A DNA stretch of 64,000 nt. Source: Castor canadensis (lineage: Eukaryota > Chordata > Mammalia > Rodentia > Castoridae). The first letter of the stretch is position 1. Every line of letters starts with the position of its first letter. The notes under the pieces were generated by a model. It worked only from the letters and a program-made list of their open reading frames with translations, ran no database searches and was not told the DNA's origin. The position numbers and the translations under genes were made by a program. Location of the stretch: NCBI RefSeq assembly GCF_047511655.1, contig NC_133396.1, positions 134,425,490 to 134,489,489 of the forward strand, read 5' to 3'. This document shows, piece by piece, positions 51,418 through 62,837 of the stretch.

Positions 51418-51614
51418 CTAACTTCTGCACGTGGGAAACTCCAGTTTACCATCATAACACGTTGTATGAAATGGTTTAGATGTTGCTTGAACATATCCAT
51501 GTTTGCACTTAAACTCAACCATTGTCCCTGATGGTACGTAAAGCTTTTGCTTTCCTATTGACTTGAACATTATGTTATGACGTTCCATAATTTCTTCAGA
51601 TATTACACATGGAT
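51418..51614 (-). CDS. CFHR: CFHR terminal exon, SCR20-type CCP domain and stop
   Basis: The last coding exon follows an acceptor TATCTTTCAG and ends at TAG (51420-51418). It encodes Asp-Pro-Cys-Val-Ile-Ser, then GKQKLYVPSGTMVEFKCKHG, TTCYDGKLEFPTC and a final Arg-Ser. Four cysteines are intact and the length matches factor H SCR20. In factor H this domain binds C3d, heparin and sialic acid. The two central lysines (GKQKLY) are kept, but the residue matching the human Arg-Trp pair at 1182-1183 reads Lys-Ser, and the stretch before the third cysteine is one residue shorter and lacks the Arg found before TTC in human. Ligand binding may therefore differ (inference). A decayed copy lies at 37302-37057. 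Confidence 0.88.
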
Positions 51615-53089
51615 CTGAAAGATAAATGACCATAAAATATTAAGCAGCACAGAAATCTATATATAGTGTCAAGTATTCAAGTAGAATGTTTGATAATGCC
51701 TTGGGGATTCTTTGTCAAAACCCATTCCAAGCAAACTCTGCCAAAATGTCATATAGAATTAAAGATCAAAATGCAAGTAAATGATGTCAAAATATGTGCT
51801 AATGGGGGATAAAAATATTTTACTATCAAAGATTTATAAGATCAATAGTGATGTTAAGGGCCTTCTGTTTCAGAATTTTCGTTTCAAGGATATAAACTGA
51901 GTTACAAGAGGTATAAGATTTAATGTACAGCAAAGTGACTCTAATTGATTTCAATATATACATGTAAAGCAGAAACTATAGATAGTGACTGATGTATAGC
52001 TATTTTGTTAATATAATTTTATAATTATAAATTATCAGATCAATACATTGTCCACTTGAAGAAACTGGGAAAAAGCTCATGCTGTAGATATCATATGATG
52101 CTTGAGGGCACACTAACACAAAAGCATCAGGGAGAAGGTCTAGTTCCTGCTATTGCATCACCATTGCAGTTCCTACTGCCTTACTTCCCTATAACACATC
52201 TGACCATGCACTACTGTGAAGTCTCAGGATGAATGTCCCAGTAGAGGTGCAGTCATTCCTACCCCTACCTGTTCTCATGCAACACCTTATCTCACTCACA
52301 TGACCAGTCAGAGGACAAATATTTCAGGTCTTTCAGCACTGGGGGCCTGCCAGGGCCTGAGACCAGGGAGAGAGTGGTACGCATTGTATCCAAAGGCTTT
52401 AGTTACCGGCAAAGAAGGCATAAGAGGTTACACTGTGGTGCCTACCTGGAAACAACTCTCACATTGCATAACAAATTGACACTCCAAGACATATCTTCAG
52501 GAGAAAGCTTCTTACTAAGGAAGTTACACCAATGTGGCAGAGATAACTGATTCAACAGATATGTGAATGTTGATGCAGAAATACAAGAACATGAAAAATT
52601 AAGACATTAGGACACCTCTCTAGTAACTCAATTCAAAGATACTGAAGTAGATGAAATGTTGAGGTATTTAAAAGAATGATTTTTAATTGTAAATGATTTC
52701 CAAGACAACAAAGAAAAACAAGTAAAAGAAGACAGTAGAGGTTATGAATGAGAAACTCATGAAAGATATAGAGTTTGAAAGAGAATCAAAGAGAAACTTT
52801 GGAAATAAAAGCTCAACAAGATGAATAAGCATTCAGGTGATACTGTCAACAACACTAGATTAAGTGCAAGAAAGAATATATGAACCTGAAAACAGATATT
52901 TTTAAATGTCTCAGGCATACACAGAGAAAAAGAGAGAGAGAGAGTAAAGAGAAAAGAGAGAGACGACAGCATTAAAGTATTTTGGAGCACCACTGAACAA
53001 ATAGATTTCTTCATTTTCAATATACCCAAAGGAAAAGAGAAAAAAGGTATGGGCACAGAAAGCTTGTTCAATGACAGAATAGCTGAACT

Positions 53090-54180
53090 AGCATTATTCT
53101 AGAGCAATTAGGAAGTGGGGAATGAAATTGTCCCTGTTTGGAGATGATGTGACTCTATGTATAGAAAACCCTATCAAAATAGAAGAACTGGAAACAAAAT
53201 TAGAATAGTAGCAAAATATCATATCATCAGAGAATAATCAGTGCTTTTCTAGATAGCAATAACCAGTTTGCTGGGAATTAGTGAAAGCAATTTCATTCCC
53301 AATAGTTCCAAAAATCAAATCTAACAATAAATTCAGCAAAAGGATTGAAAATGCTGTACCACGAAAATCACAAAAACTTGAAGGAAACTGAAGAGACAAA
53401 AAATGGAGGGTTCGCCCATATCCATGGGTTGGAAGAATTATTGTTAAAATGTCCATGTTACCTAAGGTAATACAGTGTCAATATCTAGAATATAGGAAGA
53501 ATTCAAAGTGTGTAACAAAAAGGCAGTTAACCAACTAAAAATAGGGAAAATAATCTCAGTAGAAAAATTTACAAAGCAGAAATACAAATAGCCAAAAAAT
53601 ATATGAAAACTCCTTAGCATCATTAGCCATTGTGGAACTGTAAATCAAAACCACAAGAGACATTGTACTACCCATTCAGGGTGGCTATTATAAAACAAAC
53701 AAACAAACAAAAAACTCTAAAAGTGTCAAGTGTTCATGAGTTCATAGAAAAAAGGGAACTTATACTCTGTTGGAGAGTGTATAACTTAGTATTGCTATTA
53801 TGGAGAACAATATGGAGATTCCTCAAAAATGTAAAACAATATCTACCACATATGATTATGTCCCTCTTCTGGGGATGTATGCAAAGAAGTGAAGTGGTGT
53901 ACCATAATCGTCACCACCATGTCTTCTGCAGCACTCTTCACAAAAGCTAAGACATGGCATCAGTCTAGATGTCCATCAATAAATGAAATAATAGAGACAA
54001 TGTGGTATGTTCATATAACAGAATATTTTCTACTCATTAAAAAGACCCAAATCTTGTCATTTATAGTGAAAAGAGTGGAATTAAATGACATTGTGAAATA
54101 ATCCAGACATAGAAATACAAGTCTCATGTGTTCTTTCTCATATAGAGAAGATTAAAAAATGTCAATGTGAATATAGAGAG
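53090..54180 (+). mobile_element. old LINE-1 ORF2 to 3' end, sense
   Basis: Decayed RT region, then the ORF2 C-terminus (for example EIIETMWYVHITEYF near 53985) and its end. It contains an (AAAC)n tract at about 53694-53712. Confidence 0.7.
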
Positions 54181-54298
54181 TAGACTTTGGGCATGGCTTG
54201 TATGGGACAAAGATGGATGAAAAGAGGTTGGATTTGATCAGTGCATAGTGTCTGTATATATGGAACTATTACAGTGACCCTCCATTTGTATGGACAAT

Positions 54299-54392
54299 CA
54301 GTTGCTGGTGGAATGGATGAAGTGGTAGTGTGCATGCCTAGTATTCAGGTGGCCCTGAGTTCAAACTCCTGTCCCACTGAGAAAAAAAATAA
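54299..54392 (+). mobile_element. tRNA/ID-type SINE
   Basis: Shows GAAGTGGTAGTGTGCATGCC and CCCTGAGTTCAAACTCC motifs and an A-rich tail. It lies in the intron region between the SCR20 and SCR19 exons. Confidence 0.7.
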
Positions 54393-54666
54393 ATAAAGAA
54401 AAGAAAATATATATTTTCAATATATTTTAACTACAAATTTAACAATAAAGTGTAATTTAAGAATTGTAATCTTGTTATAACATGAATACATGTAATTTTG
54501 TCAGTGAAATACTTTTAAATAAAAAGAATTCTAAAATCATTAATACTTGTTATTCAGGCATTCAGCAAAACAGTTGTTGGTTAATCTGTAAATGTTCTAT
54601 GAACAGTAGAATATCTAATCATTACAATTATCTTCTCAGGATCCCTGAATTTATTGATGTACTTAC

Positions 54667-54849
54667 TTAAACATTTGGGTGGTTCTGACCACTCTCCATT
54701 TCTACATGTTATTTTCTTGTTTCCCTGAAGTTGATACAAGGACTGGCATTGATATTCAACCAAAGAGTGTTGTGCATATTCAGGCAATGGGAATGAAGTA
54801 ATGTCTCCATTGTCAATAGGTGGAGGAGATCCACATTTTCCCACAGAAT
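54667..54849 (-). CDS. CFHR: CFHR exon, SCR19-type CCP domain
   Basis: The 183-nt exon (61 codons, phase 1/1) has an acceptor CTTTTCAG and a GTAAGT donor. The translation begins Asp-Ser-Val-Gly-Lys-Cys-Gly and contains [25 protein letters not shown] and the end motif EWSEPPKCL. It has four cysteines and the Trp. It is nearly identical in pattern to factor H SCR19, the domain that contacts the C3d part of C3b. It is the most conserved exon in the window, which suggests purifying selection or recent gene conversion (inference). The terminal SCR20 exon follows about 3 kb downstream. Confidence 0.9.
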
Positions 54850-55299
54850 CTGAAAAGCATCATTTAATTTATCGAGAGACCAATTCAACGCACAGGCTAA
54901 TGCAAAGTCAATACAAATACAGTGCTCTATACAATATTAGCACTTTTGTGATTTCTGGTTATAGAAATGATTGGTTGAAGAAATTCCAAACATATAAGTG
55001 GGGAGTTACACTTTTAAGTTCATCGTTTCACCTCACTGAAGACACATGTAAAACAATGAATATGTTTGCTCTGCAAAGTCTGAGTGTTAACATTGGCTTA
55101 ACAAACAAATGCTGAACAGATAGATACCTGTCATAAAGTGTGAAGTTCTTACATATAACATATTGTTGGATTTATTGTGTCTCTAATCAATATATTATAA
55201 ATTCAGAAAATATAATGGAGAATTGTTGGCTTTCTTATGTGGTGTAGATGAACAAAAAACAATTCTACCTTTATTTCAGTTTAGTAAGCAACTAAAAAT

Positions 55300-55690
55300 A
55301 TGGACATATTATTTTTTAAGAAACTATAATTCTTGGAAAAAAAAATCAGTCTGTCTAGGAACTTCAAGAGTCAAGATATAGCACGTTTTCTCTTCTGAAC
55401 TCCTCTGTATCCTGGATGGAGCACTAGAGAAGAACATACTGAGGAGTGACATCAGGATCCAATAAAAAAGAAATACCAAGAGGAGACTATCTCTTTAACC
55501 AGAGGGCCAGGAAGCAGCAACATAGCAAGACAAAACCTTTTCTCAATAAGATATGACCTCATCTAGAAAAGACATCAATATCCAGCCTCTATAATTTCTG
55601 TTACCAGAGGCAGTCCATGCATTGGGGTGGCAAGAACTCACATCCCTTTTCTGTCTCATAGCCAGAAGCAAAAATGTCTTGAATCAGCAA
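55300..55690. repeat. intron block between SCR18 and SCR19, duplicated at 2980-3390
   Basis: Partner of the block at 2980-3390. The rest of this intron (54850-57226) and the next one (57404-59185) show no repeats or exons that I can name. Confidence 0.7.
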
Positions 55691-57226
55691 CATAAAACTA
55701 TGCTTACCTAACGGAGAACAAGAATCAAATGGAAGTTGGTTTTATATCAATGACCATAGAGGCCTCAAAGAATAAAGGTGTAAATGAAAGCATTCTCAGA
55801 CAAAAGCAGACTAAGAGAATTTGTCTTCAGCAGTTACCTTTATTCAATTTATATTACTACATTGGTATACATAAATTGTACATAATAAGGAGTTTCATTA
55901 TATTATGACTTTGATCATATTCACCTCTTAATTATTCTGTTATTCCCCTCTGTTTCCCTGCTTTCCCTTTACTTCTTTAGTAGACTGCTTCAGAGCAGAG
56001 TTACCATTTGTATACCTAAAGGAATTCTGTAAATAAAAATAAAAAGATACCAGTAGGTTTTGAGACTTCATGAATGAGAAAAAATGATGTAATTGATAAA
56101 AATAATGGTATATGCCATAACAGACTGTGTTTCTTCTCATGAGTTTGCTCAACTATGTGTGATATTTGAGGGAAAATTTCACCATTTGATAATGATGCTC
56201 AATGTACATACAGGAAATACTAAAGGTATTTTAGTTTACAATGTGGGAAGGGTAAATGGATTTAAGCAGATTTCCATATGTAAATATGTAAATTGATGTA
56301 TAAATTGCTAACAGTAGTAGAGAGTAGTATTAATACCTAGATCAAATACTGTAAAAATTGTGGATAGAGAACCTATCAGAGAGATACATTCAGAAACACT
56401 AAAGATAAATCTAAATATAATTCTTTCATAATAATCCCCTAACAAAAAAAGAGGAAAAGACAAACAGGACCAAGAAACAGAGAAAACAAATACAAACAAA
56501 TAAAAAGACATACAACCTTATCTTATTGATAATTACATGAATGTAAAAGGTATAAATACATCAATTAAAAGATTAAGAATAGCAAGATGGATTGGTAAAT
56601 AAGACCTAACTATCTGCAGTCATTATCAAATTCTCTTCAACAACAACAAAATAGGTACAAAAATGCCAGGTGAAAATTAATATTAAAATTGGAAATGGAT
56701 AGTATTATATCCATTGTTAATTTTCCTTATTTCCTGAGATCTCCATATTGGAGTCCTCATGACTACATACCCATGCTTATTTTTATCAATACAGAAATTC
56801 AGTGGATGATCTCAGCAGTCACATACCTTCAATATACTCTATATACTGAAGATGCCAAAAGTTATATCAAATTCTGTGATTGATCTTCTACTACATAGTC
56901 CACATCTCAAGCTCTACATCAAATTAGGGCTGTCAAATGTACATAATGTATTTTTATATACTTATTCCTCAGAAAATAACAACGCCTTCACTAGTAAGAT
57001 GAAGAACTTCCCTTGGTTCCTTTTTCCCTTCAATCTGGCCGAATCTATCTTGAAAAAAATGCACAATTTTTCCTGGATGAATCCACAAAGAGAATAAAAC
57101 CTTAAGCTATACCATTTTATTTGCATTCAAAAACATTTTTGACAAGAATTACTCCAGTTTATTTTTATCACCATATTTTATGCTAATTAGCTTCTCTAAC
57201 AAAAATTGTAGAAGATCATAGTTTAC

Positions 57227-57403
57227 CTTTGCATTGAGGTGGTTCGCTCCATGTGCCATTTAGACACATCACCTCTGTTTCCCCAAATATTTCTAAGGGT
57301 TGTTTACACTCATAACGTACTCTCTCACCAGATGGATATTTGTCCATCTGTCTTGATATTGTAGTAGCGTTTTTCACTCTGGGTGGATTCACACAGGAAT
57401 TGT
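57227..57403 (-). CDS. CFHR: CFHR exon, SCR18-type CCP domain
   Basis: The 177-nt exon (phase 1/1) has an acceptor TCTATTCAG and a GTAAAC donor. It has no ATG, so simple ORF searches miss it. Translation gives Asn-Ser-Cys-Val-Asn-Pro-Pro, then [31 protein letters not shown] and a final Lys. Four cysteines and the Trp are present. The match to factor H SCR18 (CVNPP start, [17 protein letters not shown] pattern, MCLNGNWTEPPQC end) is close and over the full length. NGT is a possible N-glycosylation site. The last base pairs with the first bases of the SCR19 exon to give Asp, as expected for the family. Confidence 0.88.
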
Positions 57404-59185
57404 CTGAATAGAAAGAAAAAGAAAGTATGTCTACCCACTATGCATTTTGAGTAGCCAGTCGATGAATAAAATTCCAAATATAGTTAAAGGGTCATTGAAT
57501 ATCAGTAGATAATCTATCATGAAGTATGTGACTGTTTTTAATAAATTTCAATGTTGAGGAATAAAAGATAAAGTGTTCAAATCCTTAAATCTCTTTCCCA
57601 TCCTTCACGAGAACCCCTACAGACTTTTGGTCACTTGGAACCCTGTGAATCAGAAAAGCCTTCATGGGCATTTCTTCTTTTGTGCAGTAAATATTACAAG
57701 TTCTAAAAATGCAAGATAAATTGAGAAATTGCAAAAAGATGTCAGAATAAAGAGATTACATGGCATCATTCTTGGTTTGCAATCATCCTGCTTATAATTA
57801 TTAAACATTTTCACTACAAAAAATAGAGCTCACCAAACCAAAAGCTTCTTGTCAGCAAAAATTTGTAGTAATACTCAATTGGCAGGCCTTAAAAATAGCT
57901 AAAAATTAGAAATATACCCCACCCAAAGTAAGAATGCTGAACATCATAAAGTTGTGGATTCTCTATAAACTATTTTAAGGATCCAACATGATTTCCATCA
58001 TAATCTAAACAATGGAACTTGATAAAGTGACCTAAGTATATGGAAGATCACAGCCCAGCCTTCCCCAAAATGATTCTATTAACAAAAAAAATTAGGGTGA
58101 AAACTCCTGATTAGATACCATACTCATAAATTTACTCCAACTGTGATAGAGGATTTTATGATATGAATTGAAAAATTATTTACTAAATATTGCAAACTAG
58201 AGTACACAGAGTAACAGTTATGGCATAGAGACTCATGGTATATGATTCAGATGCATATTAGATAATGGATATGTGGGACTTCCCATACTTTTTATAAAAA
58301 TTGGTTATTATTATGTATAAAAATATAATCTGAGTAATTAAAGCTATGAAAAAGAAAGACAAAATATTATGACTTTTAGAATAAAAGGTATAATGACTCT
58401 AGATTCCAGAAGTATTATTTTAAAAAGAATAAAAACATTATTTCAAAACAATTGATAATTTCATAGTATAGGAGCAACTACTTTGTGTAATAAATAAAAA
58501 TGCAAGCCATGAAGTGGAAAACACATTTGAAATGATGTAACTGAACCATGTTAACACTTAGAATTACTGATTTCCATAACAAATACCAAAATCTCCAAAA
58601 AGATTTTAAGAAAAACATCAAACCACATTTCAGATTAAAACAAGTGACTTCCAATTAACTTATGGCTGTAGGTGCTAAACCTGATTAATAACAAAAGATG
58701 TATGTTAACACTGCAGTGCTGTAACATTTTATAGCCATTCATTTTGTAAATATTTAAGTGTGATGTCATTAGCAAGTATGGAGAAAAGGAATGAACTGTG
58801 AACATAAATGTGTAAGGGGACAGCACTAGAAAAATCCTTCTAAAGTAGAGCATGCACAATGTCTAGGAAATCTACTCCCAGTTACATGTCCCAGAGATAT
58901 TCAGAGACAAACAGCATGATTGTAAAATGTCATATCATTTAATGGACAGATGAGTGATATTCTTGGCTACCATGCTATTTATTTTTAATTCTATTACCAT
59001 TTACCATTGAATGATTAAGCAATTTCAATGTATATGTTATTATGACTTTAATACAGTATTCAATTGTACTCTGGAGTAATGACTATTGATAGGTGCATTT
59101 ATGGAAAAATCTGTATATTCACTTACAAACACCTTACACAGTTCCTGTAGGTCAGTGTATCTGCTTCTCACAGCAGTGTACTTAC

Positions 59186-59362
59186 TGACAGGGATGCATT
59201 TGGGAGGAGGGGACCAGCCACTCTCTGTACACACAATTGTGTTCTCCTTGTTTGGAAGACTGTAGCCAGGATAGCACTGAACTTTTATGGATTGATCCTG
59301 TACATATTTTCTTGATGAAGATGGAGAAATTCCATTTTCCACATAATTGAAAACACATCCTC
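59186..59362 (-). CDS. CFHR: CFHR exon, SCR7-type CCP domain (downstream copy)
   Basis: The 177-nt exon (phase 1/1) has an acceptor ending TTCTTTAG and a GTAAGT donor. The domain starts Gly-Gly-Cys-Val-Phe-Asn-Tyr-Val-Glu-Asn-Gly, contains QCYPGYSLPNKE, and ends ESGWSPPPKCIPV. It has four cysteines and the conserved Trp. It is the downstream partner of the SCR6-type exon 0.54 kb upstream; the pair forms one unit of a tandem duplication. The residue equivalent to human factor H position 402 is Tyr, and there is little sign of decay. The next exon downstream is SCR18-type, so the SCR8-17 block of factor H is absent, as in known FHR genes. Confidence 0.82.
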
Positions 59363-59694
59363 CTAAAGAACAAACCAATGACAAATGAAAAAAAAGAGAG
59401 AAAATAAAACATTAATTTGGTCAAAATGTTAAATTACAAATGTATCTTTAGAATATTTAAATGGATTGCATAGAATTAAAAAATAATGTAAATTAAGAAA
59501 AACTAAAACTATTACCAAATGTTTTATTTTAAAAGATGCTATTTATTTTTAGGTTTATAATTAAAGTATGTGTAAATGATAAATTATTCTTATCTCTTAT
59601 CTTCACCTTTAATATAATTTTAATGAAGAACACATTATAAAGGACAAAAACGGGTAGTTTTGTTCCTACAACTCTTCCTTTTGTTCCTCTCCCC

Positions 59695-59795
59695 ATGTTT
59701 TATAGACTGGTCTCATCAGCTGCCTCAGACTCACAATCCTCTTGCCTCTACCTACTGAGTGCTGGAATGACAGGTGTGCACCACCACAACTGGCC
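59695..59795 (-). mobile_element. B1-like SINE (copy in segment B)
   Basis: Orthologous by position within the duplicated block to the copies at 229-332 and 62600-62700. Confidence 0.65.
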
Positions 59796-59903
59796 TTTAG
59801 CACTATTTCTGTCATTCAAGACTTATTTGTAATCATTTATGTGATCTTCTCTCTCCACCCTTTGAGAGAACTAGATGTAGGTAATCTAAAGTCATTTACT
59901 TAC

Positions 59904-60098
59904 TGTGGCATTGCACTGCTGGCACCCATCCTTCTTTAGTGCAGTAAATATAATCCCAGTATGTGTTTGAAGCAGTCACATAATTGTAATCACAATAATA
60001 GATGTATTTTGTTCCTGTATGTCCGGACAGGTATGGCCTATATCTGTTTTCATAATATAGACGTCCATGTTTTAGTTTTCTATAATCACAAGGTTTCA
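59904..60098 (-). CDS. CFHR: CFHR exon, SCR6-type CCP domain
   Basis: The 195-nt exon (65 codons, phase 1/1) follows an acceptor TTGCAAG and ends at a GTAAGT donor. It encodes a CCP domain beginning Val-Lys-Pro-Cys-Asp-Tyr, with the central motif YYCDYNYVTAS, then WDYIYCTKEGW, and a final Cys in AVQCH. All four cysteines and the Trp are intact. The pattern is that of factor H SCR6, which is also the first domain of human CFHR1/2/5. In human FHR dimers a Tyr-x-Ser-Cys-x-Tyr type surface motif has been implicated. Here the equivalent residues read Ile-Tyr-Tyr-Cys-Asp-Tyr, so only part of the motif is kept. Two broken copies of this exon lie at 63004-62838 and 622-435, which makes this the only intact SCR6-type exon in the window. 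Confidence 0.8.
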
Positions 60099-60664
60099 CT
60101 TGCAAGAAAAAATTGTAAGTAAAAATTTTATTCTAGTGAGCAGTCATATCAGAGATAAATTATTTCATCAATTAATTATCTTCCAGTATAAACATAGTCA
60201 TACACACAGTATTAAGGTTTCCATAACAAGAATAGAATTCAGATGATTGAGGTATATAAGGGAAACTTTGATAAAGAAGTTGAAATTATATCTTGTGGGT
60301 CACCAGGGACTTGAACTATAAATATTTGTTGATATCCAAATAGTTAAGATTTGATAAACATTCGTTTCTGGTTTTAATTAAAAATTTAAGTATTTAAAAA
60401 TATTGTAAAATATTTTAAGATGAGGTACAATATATTTATATTTTATGTGTTATTCTTATGTATTGAATAATTTTAACACTCATTTTAAGTGCTACATTAT
60501 TATAAGGACAGGTATACAAATCATGTTTTTCAAACAATTTTCCTTTTCATGAGCATCTTTAGCAGAAAATAGCATTTTAAATATCAGAATAAAATTTCTT
60601 TTTTCCATAAAGTACTATTCTATTTTAGGAAACCTTAAGAAACATGTCTGATGAATTCACCTAC

Positions 60665-60735
60665 ACCTTGTGTGCACATAGGCACACACACGGGCACAGA
60701 CACACATGCACGCACACACATTCTCACACAAATAT
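60665..60735 (+). repeat. CA-rich imperfect microsatellite (segment B, short)
   Basis: Same locus as 1148-1450 in the paralogous block, contracted to about 70 bases. Confidence 0.85.
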
Positions 60736-61062
60736 TGTACAGCATCCTTACATTTATTTACCAATTTTACTTTTTGTTTGATTACAAATTTTTTTTCAAA
60801 AAGTTCCTACAGACTGGTGATATGAATTATAAATGTAGACAATGTAAATGTATTTTTTAGTGTGTACATTGCTCACACTACATGTATTTCATTAACAAGA
60901 GTAAAGAACGACATCATTCTGGGTACACTCTCTTGGGCTGTAGTCTCTATCCTTATAATTAACAGTTCCATTTTCACTTTCATGAAGTTTCCACTGTTGA
61001 AATCACAGTGCTTATTTAGGACTTAGTTTCTTTCCTTTTAATTAACATTTACATTTTCCCAC

Positions 61063-61297
61063 ACCACTGTTTTTTTGGTGGGACTGGGATATTAACTCAG
61101 GACTTCACACATTCAAAGTAGGTACTCTACTGCTTAAGTCACACCTCCAGTCCATTTTCTTTATCTGGTTATTTTGGAGATGGGATCTTGTGAGCTATGT
61201 GCCCAGTCTGGCCTCAACCATGATCTCTCCAAATCTTAGCCTCTGGAGTAGTTAGGATTATAAATTATAGACACCAACACCCGACTCACAAATGGTC
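61063..61297 (-). mobile_element. composite tRNA-B1 SINE (segment B)
   Basis: Same insertion as 1758-1977, in the paralogous block. The motif CACACCTCCAGTCCATTTTC is preserved. Confidence 0.75.
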
Positions 61298-62109
61298 TCT
61301 CTCTTTTTTTAAGACTTAGAATATTTTCAATTTACCCTTATATTTCATGAATTGCATCATTTTGTGTCAGTACGTTAAATGTAACAATAACTATGTCTTG
61401 AGAAACTTTCAGTCTTGGGATTACAGGAAGTGACATATTTTTAACAAATAAGCTCAAACGTCCATTCAATTATAGAGCAGAGAATTAAAAACTAGTGTAA
61501 AATGTAGAATAAATGTGGTTATCTATTTCATTAGGATGTTTACAGAACATCAACGAAATGAATTAATTCCCTGAGATGTCTTTTCAAAGGTTCAGAATGA
61601 ATCATTCTAAACTATAATTTTAATAGTTGGCACTATTAGAACAAGCTTGAGCCACTTTCCTACACTTCTGTCTTGTGTGGAAAGAAGTTGGTACCTGGAC
61701 ACAGTAGTATGGAGAAGAGGAATTAATGGTGGGCATAAATGTTTATGGGAACAACACTAGAGAAATCCTTCTAAAGTAGAGCATGCACAATGTCCAGTAA
61801 ATCCACTCCCAGTTACACATCCCAGAGAAAGTCAGAGACAAACAACATGACTGCAAATGTCATATAATTTCTTGGCTACCATCCTATTTATTTTTAATTC
61901 TATTATCATTTACCATTGAGTGATTAAGCAATTTCAATGTATATGTTATTATGACCTTAATATAGTATTCTAGTGTACTCTGGAGTAATGCCTACTGATA
62001 GGTGCATTTATTTTGCTCTATACTTATGGAGAAATCTGCGCATTCACTTATACACACCTACATAGTTACTGTAGGTCAGTCTATCTGCTTCTCACAGCAG
62101 TGTACTTAC

Positions 62110-62286
62110 TGACACGGACGCATTTGGGAGGAGGGGACCAGCCACTCTCTGTACACACAATTGTTTTCTCCTCATTTGGAAGACTATAGCCAGGATAGCA
62201 CTGAACTTTCACAGATTGATCCTGTACATATGTTCTTGGTGAAGGTGGAGAAATTCCAAGCTCCACATATCTGAGAACACATTGTC
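62110..62286 (-). CDS. CFHR: CFHR exon, SCR7-type CCP domain (upstream copy)
   Basis: The 177-nt exon (59 codons, phase 1 at both ends) has an acceptor ending CTCAG and a GTAAGT donor. It encodes one CCP domain starting Gln-Cys-Val-Leu-Arg-Tyr-Val-Glu and ending with the motif SGWSPPPKCVRV. All four cysteines and the conserved Trp are present. It matches factor H SCR7 (FPYLENG / CHPGYALP / NGWSPTPRC pattern). The closest relative in the window is the exon at 59362-59186, and both sit in a tandem repeat unit of about 2.9 kb. Tyr occupies the site equivalent to human factor H residue 402 (motif QCYPGYSLP). The SCR6-type exon just upstream is broken, so this exon is coding only if splicing skips that one. 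The ATG inside the intron upstream of the acceptor is not a start. Confidence 0.75.
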
Positions 62287-62599
62287 CTGAGCAGCAAGAC
62301 AATAATAAATGAAAAAAAATTAAGTTGGCAGAAGTGCTAAATTAATAATGTATCTTTGGAGTGTTGAAGTGGATTGCATAACATTCATAAATAATGTGAA
62401 GTTAAGGAAAACCAAAAATATTAGAAAATGTTGTTTTAAGAAGATGTTATTTATCTTTAGTTTATAATTAAAACCTGTGTAAATGAGAAATTATTCTCAG
62501 GAAGTCTCTATTTCCAATTTTTTCTGATTTTAATGAAAAACTCATTATAAAGGACAAAATGGTGTGGTTTTGTTCTTTCAACACTTCCTTTGGTCCTTC

Positions 62600-62700
62600 T
62601 CCCCATTGTTTATACACTGAGTCTCACCAGGCTGGTCTTGACTTGCAATCCTCTTGCCTCCACCTCCTGAGTGCTGGAATTATAGGTGTGAGCCACCTGT
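62600..62700 (-). mobile_element. B1-like SINE (copy in segment C)
   Basis: Same insertion as at 229-332, carried by duplication. GTCTCACCAGGCTGGTCTTG is clear on the plus strand. Confidence 0.7.
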
Positions 62701-62837
62701 AATTTGCGGGTGTGCACCACAAATAGACCTTTGGGAATATTTTTGTCATCAAATCTTTTTTGTGATCTTCTGTGTGCTCTTTTCTCTCTACTCTTTGAAA
62801 GAATTATGTGTATGTAATTCTAAAGTCATTCACTTAC

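Larger units (their letters stand above)
40405..53660. repeat. tandem segmental duplication, proximal copy with intact SCR20
   Basis: This is the partner of 34517-40390, expanded by an old antisense L1 (41165-42385), a SINE and a full-length L1 (43589-50544). It contains the intact terminal CFHR exon. Spacers at 42790-43575, 50558-51090 and 51640-53090 are collinear with the other copy and hold no further gene that I can see. Confidence 0.8.
59470..61705. repeat. segmental copy of the CFHR SCR6 flank (copy B)
   Basis: This block is collinear with 1-2372 across its length. With 58780-59470 it forms one unit of a tandem duplication (period about 2.9 kb) whose next unit begins near 61705. It carries the intact SCR6-type exon. 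Its CA-rich tract (60665-60735) is much shorter than in the other copies. Confidence 0.85.
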
